From CAZBEJ01 sp964521305 (GTDB lineage: Bacteria; Patescibacteriota; Microgenomatia; UBA1406; GWC2-37-13), in assembly GCA_964521305.1 (NCBI GenBank), contig CAZFQZ010000008.1, positions 1-37,645 on the forward strand: a stretch of 37,645 bases of DNA, read 5' to 3'. A program made the translations under genes and the position numbers. Under the pieces are notes generated by a model. The model saw only the letters and a list, made by a program, of their open reading frames with translations, was not told where the DNA came from and did no database searches. Positions 24,983 through 32,056 of this stretch are shown piece after piece. Position 1 is the first letter of the stretch. The number at the start of each line of letters is the position of its first letter.

Positions 24983-25011
24983 ATTATAGATCTTTATTAA
25001 CCGGGTGTCAA
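24983..25011 (-). promoter_or_regulatory. Consensus sigma-70 promoter of the crp-like gene, leaderless
   Basis: On the minus strand TTGACA (25006-25011), 17-bp spacer, TATAAT (24983-24988), then CGCTGTG and ATG. A perfect match to the consensus in both hexamers and spacing, with the start codon at the expected transcription start. Confidence 0.85.
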
Positions 25012-25028
25012 GTATATTTTGCAATATA

Positions 25029-25064
25029 GATTACAAATAAACGATGATCCTCATCATTGTAATC
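25029..25064. promoter_or_regulatory. Nested dyad between the crp-like and camelysin-like genes (candidate operator)
   Basis: Outer arms GATTACAA (25029-25036) and TTGTAATC (25057-25064) enclose a second dyad GATGA-TCC-TCATC (25043-25055). The right outer arm contains the -35 box of the camelysin promoter, and the whole element is 18 bp upstream of the crp -35. The outer arm resembles GATTATAA of the dyad at 19685-19706. Confidence 0.6.
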
Positions 25065-25085
25065 ATATAAATAGATCTTTATAAT
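25057..25085 (+). promoter_or_regulatory. Promoter of the second camelysin-like gene / SipW operon
   Basis: TTGTAA (25057-25062), 17-bp spacer, TATAAT (25080-25085). Transcription would start near 25092 and leave a leader of about 98 nt before the ATG at 25190. Confidence 0.7.
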
Positions 25086-25189
25086 GCGATTATCTTTAGT
25101 ATGATCAGTAAAATCTACTTCAATTTACTACTTACATCAGACGTATCTATTGACAATTCAAAAAGGAAATCGAAGGGAGGTGAAAAAGG

Positions 25190-25744
25190 ATGAAAAAAAT
25201 ATTAATGAGCATGGTTATCGTCGTTGCCTCCACAGCTATGGTAGTCGGATCGTCAAAAGCTGTATTCAGTGCATCCAGCAATATTACCAATAATATAACC
25301 ACATCAGGTACGGTAAATATTCTTGCACACAGTTTTACGGGAAATAAGCCAATCGGAACCATTGCAACATATTTGGCACCCGGTCAGTCAACTCCTGATG
25401 GACGTGCAGAATTATATAACACGGGCAATTTGCCTGTAAGGTTGTATATGTATCTTGACGGGGTTTCCGGGTCAGCGTGTAATAAAACTTGGCTAACCGT
25501 TCAGACAGGGTATGCAGGAGGAAACGAAACGCAACGCACGGTTACTTCACAATTGATTCCTAATTTATCTGGTTCTACTAATAGAGTTGAAGTAACGGGA
25601 AATCCACCATTTACAACATTAGGTCCGAATATTTCTCAGGTGGTTCATCAGTATGCAACACTCGATTCGACAGCGGACAACAGTTATATGGGAGAAGGCT
25701 GTTCCTGGACCGAGGTTTTCGTTGCGGAAAGTGTCACTCCGTAA
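25190..25744 (+). CDS. Small camelysin-like secreted protein with SipW-type signal
   Basis: 184 residues, the first gene of the four-gene unit that includes the SipW-like peptidase. N terminus MKKILMSMVIVVASTAMVVG, then SSKAVFSASSNITNNITTSG, the SipW-type cleavage region (AVFSA aligned with AYFSD of the protein at 22734). The mature chain is a single beta-sandwich with GTIATYLAPGQSTPDGRAELYNTGNLPVRLYMYLDG, the typical strand-turn pattern of the camelysin family where an exposed edge faces the next subunit. Contains two Cys (SACNKTW and EGCSWTE) that could form a disulfide outside the cell. Ribosome site GGGAGGTG 7 bp before the ATG. Confidence 0.85.
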   Translation: MKKILMSMVIVVASTAMVVGSSKAVFSASSNITNNITTSGTVNILAHSFTGNKPIGTIATYLAPGQSTPDGRAELYNTGNLPVRLYMYLDGVSGSACNKTWLTVQTGYAGGNETQRTVTSQLIPNLSGSTNRVEVTGNPPFTTLGPNISQVVHQYATLDSTADNSYMGEGCSWTEVFVAESVTP

Positions 25745-25763
25745 TAATCACTGTTCTAACCCA

Positions 25764-25794
25764 GTTGCATAAGGGTCATGTAACCTTGTGCAAC
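25764..25794 (+). terminator. Stable hairpin between the camelysin-like gene and the SipW-like gene
   Basis: GTTGCATAAGGGT pairs with ACCTTGTGCAAC over 11-12 bp with one T-G pair and a bulge. No T-run follows, so it is more likely a partial stop, a processing site or an mRNA-stabilising element that lets the structural gene be expressed more than the peptidase. It ends 11 bp before the ATG at 25806. Confidence 0.5.
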
Positions 25795-25805
25795 TTGTTA
25801 GGCCT

Positions 25806-26468
25806 ATGAAAAAATTATTTTCTTATATCTATTTTTTTGTATTGGTGATAGTCGTAATGCTTTCTCTGCTCAGTATTATGACAGTCATACGGTTTCCTCA
25901 TAATTACCGCCTTTTTTTTGTTCAATCAGGTTCCATGGAACCTGCTATTCAAAAAGGAAGTCTTATAATAATTCAGTCTCAAAAAATATATAAGAAAGGT
26001 GATATTGTAACGGTAAAAAATAATGAAGTAGCTGATTTAAAAAACCCTCAATCTTATGTAACTCATCGAATTGTTGAACTAATACAGGGAAAAGGTCAGT
26101 TGTTTTACTCGACTAAGGGCGACGCCAACAAGTCACCTGACATGAATCCGCGGCCATCAAGCGCCATATTAGGAAAAGTGATGTATATCCTGCCTTATAT
26201 TGGTTACCCAATCGGCTTTATTAAAACACAAACTGGTTTTATCATTTTCATAGTTATTCCCGCTACGTTGATTATCTATACAGAGCTAATAAATATCAAA
26301 AACGAAGCACTGCGTCTTATCAAAGAAAGAAGGCAAAGGAAATTAACTCTTCCGGAAAAAATCGAAGAAAAAGTCGGTGAAGAAATCATTGCGGTGGAGA
26401 AAGAGATCAAAAAAAACATTAACAAAGTTAGGAAAAAAAAACCTTATCATGCAAAAAAGAATAGTTAA
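25806..26468 (+). CDS. sipW: SipW-like (ER-type, S26B) signal peptidase I
   Basis: 220 residues from ATG 25806 (GTG at 25788 is part of the preceding hairpin region). Membrane helix 1 at about 8-29; catalytic Ser43 in VQSGSMEPAIQKGS. Instead of the bacterial catalytic Lys, the general base is His87 in SYVTHRIVELIQGKG, and the acidic motif is GDANKSPD (Asp106, Asp112): this is the ER-type signature of SipW. A second membrane helix lies at about 142-160, and a Lys/Glu-rich cytoplasmic tail of about 55 residues follows. It should remove the signals of the camelysin-like proteins next to it. The window also encodes a normal Ser/Lys peptidase at 31483, so this one is specialised. Confidence 0.92.
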   Translation: MKKLFSYIYFFVLVIVVMLSLLSIMTVIRFPHNYRLFFVQSGSMEPAIQKGSLIIIQSQKIYKKGDIVTVKNNEVADLKNPQSYVTHRIVELIQGKGQLFYSTKGDANKSPDMNPRPSSAILGKVMYILPYIGYPIGFIKTQTGFIIFIVIPATLIIYTELINIKNEALRLIKERRQRKLTLPEKIEEKVGEEIIAVEKEIKKNINKVRKKKPYHAKKNS

Positions 26469-27606
26469 ACTGGTTATCTTGTTGTTGATTATCGAAATTA
26501 CCAGAATCAATACGACAAACGCTTCTTTTACCTCACAACAAACAGTATCTGGGAATCATGTTTCCACTGGTTGCTGGGCAGCTCCGTCTGTACCAACGCT
26601 TGTTTCTCCGGCAAACAACTCATATGCCGGCTCGGGCTCGGCATGGGATGTAAATCCTGTCATGGACTGGAATGATTCCAGTTCAACCTGCCCATTATCA
26701 ACTACGATCAGCTATCAATATGAATCATACAGTGATTCAGGGCTTACGCACCTGCTATTCCGATCGGGATGGTTATCCTTGTCCAAGATTCCTGCGCCAG
26801 GTACGCCGGATGGCGTATATTACTGGCATGTACGCGCAAGGGATAATTGGGGAAACACCAGCAGTTACAGCTCTCCGTGGAAATTGACGGTTGATCGCGT
26901 CAAACCAACCAGTATTATTTCTTCACCTGCTAATAACGGTTCAAATTCAGTCGTGTATTCCAGCTCGTGGGACGGCAGCATCAGTGGTACCTCAAATGAC
27001 GACCGATCCGGCGTTAACCATGTGGATCTATCAGTGCATAGATTAAGTGACAACACGTACTGGAATGGAACAAACTGGGTTTCTGGAACTGAACCAACTG
27101 TGCGCATCACCGCAATCGGAACAACAAATTGGACCTATGCGGTTGCCGATCATTCCGCCTTAACTACATACACCATAATATCGCACGCAATTGACAATGC
27201 AGCTAACATTGAAAATTCCTATGTTTTGAACCTGGTATACGGCAATCCACAATCACCGGCAACAGCACTGACTCCGACTCCCACGACAACACCAGACAAC
27301 ATACAACCGCTTGTTTCTCTGCGCCTTAGCCCGGACAGGAAAACGATATCATTCAGCATAGATACTATTGCAGCATATACAAAACTGGACTACACACTTA
27401 CTTATGACGCATATACCACAACCAGGGGTATCGGCCCAAGCGAATACACTCTCAATGGAGAAAACAGTTATACAAGTCAGAACTTTGATCTTGCCACCTG
27501 CTCAAGCGGGGTCTGCACCTATGACCAGGACGTCCACGACTTCCAATTACAAATTACGCTATCCGATGCAGACGGGAAAAATATTGAACTCAGTCAAAAA
27601 CTCTAA
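26449..27606 (+). CDS. Secreted Fn3/Ig-like protein with SipW-type signal
   Basis: 385 residues from ATG 26449, overlapping the end of the peptidase gene by 20 bp; the upstream in-frame ATG (26377) would put a charged stretch before the signal and is not used. Hydrophobic core about 4-15 (IVKLVILLLIIEI), then TTNASFTSQQTVSGNHVSTG, aligning with the SipW-type signals of the neighbours (ASFTS / AYFSD; SGNHVSTG / SGNRITAG). Residues about 40-150: Fn3-like domain (VPTLVSPANNSY, GVYYWHVRARDNWGNTSSYSSPWKL). Residues about 150-275: Ig-like domain (VKPTSIISSPANNG, SGISGTSNDDRSGVNHVDLSV). A Pro/Thr linker at about 278-290 leads to a C-terminal beta domain. No membrane anchor. Confidence 0.85.
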   Translation: MQKRIVKLVILLLIIEITRINTTNASFTSQQTVSGNHVSTGCWAAPSVPTLVSPANNSYAGSGSAWDVNPVMDWNDSSSTCPLSTTISYQYESYSDSGLTHLLFRSGWLSLSKIPAPGTPDGVYYWHVRARDNWGNTSSYSSPWKLTVDRVKPTSIISSPANNGSNSVVYSSSWDGSISGTSNDDRSGVNHVDLSVHRLSDNTYWNGTNWVSGTEPTVRITAIGTTNWTYAVADHSALTTYTIISHAIDNAANIENSYVLNLVYGNPQSPATALTPTPTTTPDNIQPLVSLRLSPDRKTISFSIDTIAAYTKLDYTLTYDAYTTTRGIGPSEYTLNGENSYTSQNFDLATCSSGVCTYDQDVHDFQLQITLSDADGKNIELSQKL

Positions 27607-27612
27607 CTTCAC

Positions 27613-28854
27613 ATGAAAAAAATCGTACTTTCTATTATTTTCTTTTTGTTTTTATTCGGATTTATTTTAAAAAATCAAACCTTTGCTGTCACAGATACGT
27701 CAGGAGATCTGCAGGTAACCTATGATGATCCCCTATTCCCATCATCCATAGTATGGTATCCGGGCCTTTCCGTTACGAAAACCATTACGGTCAAGAATAC
27801 CGGTTCGTCAACGCATACCACCTCTATCAAAGCAGATAATACGTCGCAAACAGGAAACATAGATCAACTTTACCTGTTCAAAATAACAGAGGGTTCTACG
27901 TCCTGGTACGGCGGATCCAATGACAAAACCTTGAAAAATTTCTGGGATGCGGGCGAACTGCATTTGTCGGATATTTCTTCTGGAAACTCGACGACCTATG
28001 ACATAACCATCACCATGCCAAGCAGTGCAGGGAACGAATATCAGGACAAAACGGCCAAATTCGATCTTATTATCGGGTTTGTCGGTACCAATGAAACCGT
28101 AACGGTCAGCGGAGGCGGCGGTACGGTTTCCGGCGTATCTACCAGCGCTGTCTGCAATGACCAGAAACCCGGTTCGGCGCCAATACTGTTTTCCTCGGTC
28201 CCCGGAACAAACAGCGTTACCTTAAACTGGTCCAAAGCCAGTGAACCGGTCAGTTATTATCTGGTTGCGTATGGAATTTCGCCGAATAACAACACCTATG
28301 GTAACCCAAACGTAGGGAATAAAGATACGACTTCGTATACCGTCAACAATCTCTCCGGAGGTACAGTCTACTGCTTTATTGTTCGTAGCGGCAACGGTTG
28401 CACACCCGGTGATTTTTCCAACCAGGTATGCGCAACGCCTGCAGGCGGAACAGTGACCGGAGTTGCGACGGGATTTGGACCGGGTGTTTTGGGCGTATCT
28501 ACTCCCGAAGCGAAACTGGTAACTTCAACCAGTCAAAATGGACAGATTAAAGGCTCCGAAACAACGGTTCGCGTCTGCAAAGATTGCATCTGGTGGCAGC
28601 TTATGCTCGTAGAAGGCGTTGTTCTTTTCCTCTATTATTACCTGCTTATCAATAAGCGCAGATTCACGCATCCCATGATCCCTGCGCTGATTATTCCCGT
28701 TATTACATATGGCGCATTTCTCTCCCTCAACGGCAACTGCAGGATATCATTCCTTTTCCTGCGATCCTTCTCAGTGTACTGTACCTATTTCTGGCTTATT
28801 GATATCACAACGTATCTCATCATAACGCTCATATATAGAAAAAGGAGCAACTGA
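27613..28854 (+). CDS. Membrane-anchored Fn3 surface protein, last gene of the SipW operon
   Basis: 413 residues. Ordinary signal peptide (about 1-25, ending TFA) rather than the SipW type. Residues about 26-160: camelysin/COG1470-like beta-sandwich (DLQVTYDDPLFPSSIVWYPGLSVTKTITVKNTGSST, STTYDITITMP). Gly/Ser/Val linker with VSGVST. Residues about 185-275: Fn3 domain (NSVTLNWSKASEPVSYYLVAYG, CFIVRSGNGCTPGDFSN). A second linker has VLGVST. Residues about 322-410 hold three to four membrane helices (LMLVEGVVLFLYYYLLI, MIPALIIPVITYGAFLSL, YFWLIDITTYLIITLIY). Its place, 7 bp after the preceding gene, and its anchor suggest a membrane base for the secreted proteins; this is inference. Confidence 0.85.
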   Translation: MKKIVLSIIFFLFLFGFILKNQTFAVTDTSGDLQVTYDDPLFPSSIVWYPGLSVTKTITVKNTGSSTHTTSIKADNTSQTGNIDQLYLFKITEGSTSWYGGSNDKTLKNFWDAGELHLSDISSGNSTTYDITITMPSSAGNEYQDKTAKFDLIIGFVGTNETVTVSGGGGTVSGVSTSAVCNDQKPGSAPILFSSVPGTNSVTLNWSKASEPVSYYLVAYGISPNNNTYGNPNVGNKDTTSYTVNNLSGGTVYCFIVRSGNGCTPGDFSNQVCATPAGGTVTGVATGFGPGVLGVSTPEAKLVTSTSQNGQIKGSETTVRVCKDCIWWQLMLVEGVVLFLYYYLLINKRRFTHPMIPALIIPVITYGAFLSLNGNCRISFLFLRSFSVYCTYFWLIDITTYLIITLIYRKRSN

Positions 28855-28871
28855 ATCAGTTATCAACATTG

Positions 28872-30644
28872 TCACGTCGTTATATCAAATTTTTCAAGAA
28901 GTTTTTTGTTTCCTTCGATCTGATATCGCAATAGTTCCGCATAGATGCCTTTCCGTTTCGCAAGTTCAGCAGGGCTGCCGGAATCGACCACGGTTCCTTC
29001 ATCCAGGACAATGACCCGTTGTGCATTTTGTATCGTCGAAAAACGGTGTGCGACGATCAAAACCAGCTTGTCTTTCATCAAAGCTTCAAGCGCTTCCTGC
29101 ACTTCACGTTCGGATTTGGAGTCCAAACTGGATGTTGCCTCGTCCAAAATAAGGATCGGTGCGTTTTTCAGTATTGCCCGCGCGATTTGTATCCGTTGTT
29201 TCTGACCACCCGAAAGCCTTACTCCCCGTTCGCCGACTTCGCTATCCAATCCTTTCGGCAGAGATTTCACAAACTCATAGGCGTTTGCTTTTTTCAACGC
29301 GTCGACGATCATTGCCTCAGTTGCGCCTGGATGACCATACGCCACGTTTTCCTTGATAGTCGTGGAAAACAATTCGTTTTCCTGAAAAACCAAAGCGATA
29401 TTATTTCTGATAAATACATGGTCCAGATCTTCGTAGTTTTTGTTATTCAGGAATATGTGCCCGGATGTCGGCTGGTACAGTTTCAAGATAAGATTCACCA
29501 GCGTTGTTTTCCCGACACCGCTGTGACCGACAAGGGCAACCGTTTGGTTATCCGCCAGATCGAACGTGATGTGTTTGAGTATTTCACCGCTTTTTTCATA
29601 TTTGAAACACACGTTCCTGAATTTGATTGCTGCGTGGCTGAGTTTTTTCGTTGCTGGTTTCAGCGCATACCTTTCACTTGCGGGCAAATTAAGGATTTCC
29701 ATGAACTCCTTTGATCCGCTTTCGGCTGTCTGGAGATTAGTCAGGATGAATGACATCGCAAACAACGGAATCCGAGCTTGACTCAACAGCTGGAGAACCA
29801 GGACCATGGTGCCAATCGTCAGAGCTCCCTTGAATGTGTCATAAAACACGATGATGTTGATGATGAAAATAATGAGGATCAGGCCGAAGTTCCTGGCAAA
29901 ATCATAGATATGAAATATTGTGCTTTGCCGTGCATAAATCCTGTTGATGTCGGTCATGCTGTCCGATACCAGCGACCATTCGTTGCGTTCGTTGTTGGAG
30001 CTTTTAACCAGCTTGATATTGCCGATGACTTCTCCCATCCTGCCGCGTGTATAGTCGTCTATCCTGTTTTTCTTCTCTTCTTCCTCACCCCATCGCCGGG
30101 TGGAATAAAAGCTCAGGACGAGATACACAGGGAACAGCAAAAACGTGAATGCGGCAATCCAAAAGTTATAATATGCCATAATAAGGATGGTAAACATGCT
30201 CTGCAGGAACGACGGCAGTATGAAATTCGTCGCCGTATTGATGAACTGGTAGATCGTAAAAATGCCTCTGTTGAGCTGGTTCACGATTTTACCCGAAATC
30301 TCCGAATCAAAATAACCTTGCGGCAGACTCAAAACCTTTGCATAGAATTTTTCGGTCAGAAACTGCCTCAGTCTTCCTTGTAAGTGGTCACCGAGCCTGT
30401 TCGTTATGGAGGTTAGCGCGATACCTATGAAACTCATGACGAATGCGACAACGACCAGGATGATGAGATTGTTCAAGCTTCCTCCTTTGCCGGAAAGTTT
30501 CGCCACGATGTCGTCAACAATCCATTTGGACAATACAGGTGCGATCAGTTCTGTGATTGAAGAGACCAAAATAAGGAATGCTATCAAAAACGTCAGTTTG
30601 TACAGCGGCTTTGCCAATTTGATGATTTGCGCAAGATTCTTCAT
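28872..30644 (-). CDS. ABC exporter, fused membrane and ATPase domains (MsbA-like)
   Basis: 590 residues. Six membrane helices in about 15-310, then the nucleotide-binding domain: Walker A GHSGVGKTT (about 371-379), Q-loop LVFQENELFS, signature LSGGQKQRI, Walker B ILILDEATSSLD and the switch His in VAHRFST. Organised as a half transporter that works as a dimer and moves lipids, drugs or peptides outward. Substrate unknown. Converges with the surface operon (17-bp gap) so it is not part of that transcript. The ATG lies 8 nt after a TATACT box (30653-30658), again leaderless. Confidence 0.93.
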   Translation of the reverse strand: MKNLAQIIKLAKPLYKLTFLIAFLILVSSITELIAPVLSKWIVDDIVAKLSGKGGSLNNLIILVVVAFVMSFIGIALTSITNRLGDHLQGRLRQFLTEKFYAKVLSLPQGYFDSEISGKIVNQLNRGIFTIYQFINTATNFILPSFLQSMFTILIMAYYNFWIAAFTFLLFPVYLVLSFYSTRRWGEEEEKKNRIDDYTRGRMGEVIGNIKLVKSSNNERNEWSLVSDSMTDINRIYARQSTIFHIYDFARNFGLILIIFIINIIVFYDTFKGALTIGTMVLVLQLLSQARIPLFAMSFILTNLQTAESGSKEFMEILNLPASERYALKPATKKLSHAAIKFRNVCFKYEKSGEILKHITFDLADNQTVALVGHSGVGKTTLVNLILKLYQPTSGHIFLNNKNYEDLDHVFIRNNIALVFQENELFSTTIKENVAYGHPGATEAMIVDALKKANAYEFVKSLPKGLDSEVGERGVRLSGGQKQRIQIARAILKNAPILILDEATSSLDSKSEREVQEALEALMKDKLVLIVAHRFSTIQNAQRVIVLDEGTVVDSGSPAELAKRKGIYAELLRYQIEGNKKLLEKFDITT

Positions 30645-30772
30645 AAAACCATAGTATACAGAAAATTATTACGGGAAAGGTAAGAGATGGGAAATGTGGT
30701 TATGGGACGTCTTTTCTAATCCTGATTTAATCGGTATTTGTCAAACTTAACGAGGGGCAATATGTAATTTAT

Positions 30773-30917
30773 AGCCTTACAACAGCTTCCTATAGGTCTT
30801 GACTTTAGAGGGTGAATAAAGTATATTTACATCATAAACGCCTTGTCCATGTCTTCGGACCCGACGAGGTTTCACTAAGCTAACTCCCCCTGGTTCATTG
30901 CGAGCCAGGGGTTTTTT
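30773..30917 (+). ncRNA. Candidate structured non-coding RNA (about 145 nt) of unknown family
   Basis: A 309-bp gap between the ABC gene and the truncated NYN gene has no credible ORF on plus. A TTGTCA (30738-30743), 17-bp spacer and TATGTA (30761-30766) could start a transcript near 30773. It would contain hairpin ACTTTA-9 nt-TAAAGT (30802-30822), hairpin CCTTGTC/GACGAGG (30841-30869, one T-G pair) and end at a strong intrinsic terminator (30887-30917). It does not match tmRNA, RNase P, SRP or 6S landmarks that I know. It might instead be a leader for the downstream gene fragment. Confidence 0.45.
30887..30917 (+). terminator. Strong Rho-independent terminator
   Basis: CCCCTGGTTC-ATTGC-GAGCCAGGGG, a 10-bp stem (one T-G pair) with a 5-nt loop, followed by TTTTTT (30912-30917). 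No protein gene ends upstream on this strand, which is the main reason to suspect a small RNA here. Confidence 0.85.
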
Positions 30918-30953
30918 ATTGTATAAATCCTTTATTTGTTTTAGAATGAATTC

Positions 30954-31244
30954 ATGAAGAGTAAAATTTTGGTTCAGTTTGATGGGAGCAACTTCTATAA
31001 TAAAGTTAAGAGAATGGATCGTTCCATTCACCTCACCAATTTCAACTACCTTTCTTTTGCCCAGAAAATTGCAAAAACAACTATCCTAAAAGCAATCTAC
31101 TATGTGGGTGAAATTAGACAATACGAGGGAAACAGAAAATCGGAAAGGCTTTTCAATAGCCAGCAATCACTGTTTCTGAATTTACGAAAACAGAATTTTG
31201 AGGGGTCTTCGGTATACTGCACATGTTTTTCTAAGACTTTTTAA
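30954..31244 (+). pseudogene. Truncated NYN (LabA/DUF88-like, PIN-fold) nuclease gene
   Basis: 96 codons. Residues 1-80 match the N-terminal half of NYN-domain proteins: KILVQFDGSNFYNKVKRM with the first catalytic Asp, FNYLSFAQKIAKTTILKAIYYVGEIRQYEGNRKSERLFNSQQSLFLNLRKQNFE. Then the similarity stops and 13 unrelated residues lead to a stop. The second half, which holds the remaining acidic residues (the VDxxxxxD and SxDxDF regions), is missing and not seen in other frames downstream. The break is about 80 bp from the 3' end of tRNA-Val. Either a recent deletion or an insertion scar; the product is unlikely to be an active nuclease. Confidence 0.75.
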
Positions 31245-31268
31245 CAATTCTCTGTGGAAAAATGTGCA
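31218..31268. repeat. Imperfect inverted repeat across the end of the NYN fragment
   Basis: TGCACATGTTTTTC (31218-31231) and GAAAAATGTGCA (31257-31268) pair over 12 bp with one bulged base, around a 25-nt loop containing the stop codon. It lies between the truncation point and tRNA-Val and may mark a rearrangement or a transcription end. Confidence 0.55.
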
Positions 31269-31286
31269 CTTGACAGTCACGTAATG

Positions 31287-31360
31287 TGGACTCGACAGGA
31301 CTCGAACCTGTGACCTTTGCAATGTGAATGCAACGCTCTAGCCAGCTGAGCTACGAATCC
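31287..31360 (-). tRNA. tRNA-Val (anticodon CAC)
   Basis: Acceptor GGATTCG/CGAGTCC, D arm GCTC...GAGC, anticodon stem TTGCA/TGCAA with loop TTCACAT, T arm ACAGG-TTCGAGT-CCTGT, discriminator A73. CCA is not encoded. A TATAAA box is about 10 nt upstream. Confidence 0.94.
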
Positions 31361-31482
31361 AGGAATTTTTTTTATACTGTGGTATATATTATACATAATA
31401 CGGTTGTTTTTTCCCTGCGTTTTCTCTATACTAAAAAAATTCACGCCTTAAGTAATTTTTACAGTATAAACAATAAATCGTT

Positions 31483-32055
31483 ATGAGCGCCGCTAAGAAA
31501 ATCGTTGAATTTGTCATGGATATCCTGGAAACCGTTGTATTCATCGGCTCACTTTTCATCGTCATCTACCTGTTCATCCTTACTCCAAATCAGGTGAAAG
31601 GAGCTTCCATGGAGCCCACATTTGATTCGGGAGACTATATTCTTACAAGCAGGGTAACCTATAAACTCCGGAACCCGCAGCGGGGTGATGTGATCGTATT
31701 CAAAGCACCGATGAACCCCGACATCGAATATATCAAACGGGTTATCGGACTGCCCGGAGATCGAATCAGAATCCACGACACGAATGTGTATGTTAATGAT
31801 CAGCTTATTCATGAACCGTATATTTCAGCACCAACCAATTTATGGGAAGACGGTTACATCAAGGATAATGAAACTATGACCGTACCTGACGGTGATCTAT
31901 GGGTCATGGGTGATAACAGACCGAGGTCTTCGGATTCGCGTGAGTTCGGACCCATTACCATATCCAGCATTATTGGCCAGGTTTTTTTCCGCTACTTCCC
32001 GTCCAATAAGATGGGACCGATCACTAATCCACTGCCCGATTCCATCCACGGTTGA
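31483..32055 (+). CDS. lepB: Signal peptidase I (LepB, Ser/Lys type)
   Basis: 190 residues. One N-terminal membrane helix (about 15-34, LETVVFIGSLFIVIYLFIL), catalytic Ser42 in VKGASMEPTFDSGD, catalytic Lys85 in EYIKRVIGLPGDRI, then YVNDQLIHEPY and the family box GDNRPRSSDSREFGPI. This is the normal secretion signal peptidase, expected to process the ordinary signals in the window (for example the propeller-lipase and the protein at 27613). It is monocistronic and ends 1 bp from the convergent ParB-like gene. A TATAAA box lies 12 nt before the ATG, so the leader is at most a few bases. Confidence 0.95.
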   Translation: MSAAKKIVEFVMDILETVVFIGSLFIVIYLFILTPNQVKGASMEPTFDSGDYILTSRVTYKLRNPQRGDVIVFKAPMNPDIEYIKRVIGLPGDRIRIHDTNVYVNDQLIHEPYISAPTNLWEDGYIKDNETMTVPDGDLWVMGDNRPRSSDSREFGPITISSIIGQVFFRYFPSNKMGPITNPLPDSIHG

Positions 32056-32056
32056 A

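Noticed and set aside
25190..25744. Type IV pilin reading of the small secreted proteins
   Set aside because: The N termini lack the prepilin (G/A)-(F/M)TxxE motif and the long hydrophobic alpha1 helix; the SipW-type signal fits better.
30841..30869. SRP RNA core
   Set aside because: The minus strand GGTCCGAAG...GGAC recalls the SRP loop, but the conserved GGAA-type tetraloop with flanking AGCA and CAGG loops is missing.
30777..31031. 84-codon minus-strand frame across the terminator and the NYN gene start
   Set aside because: It lies antisense to the NYN start codon, runs through the strong plus-strand terminator hairpin and shows no domain or ribosome site. The structure of the DNA explains it better.
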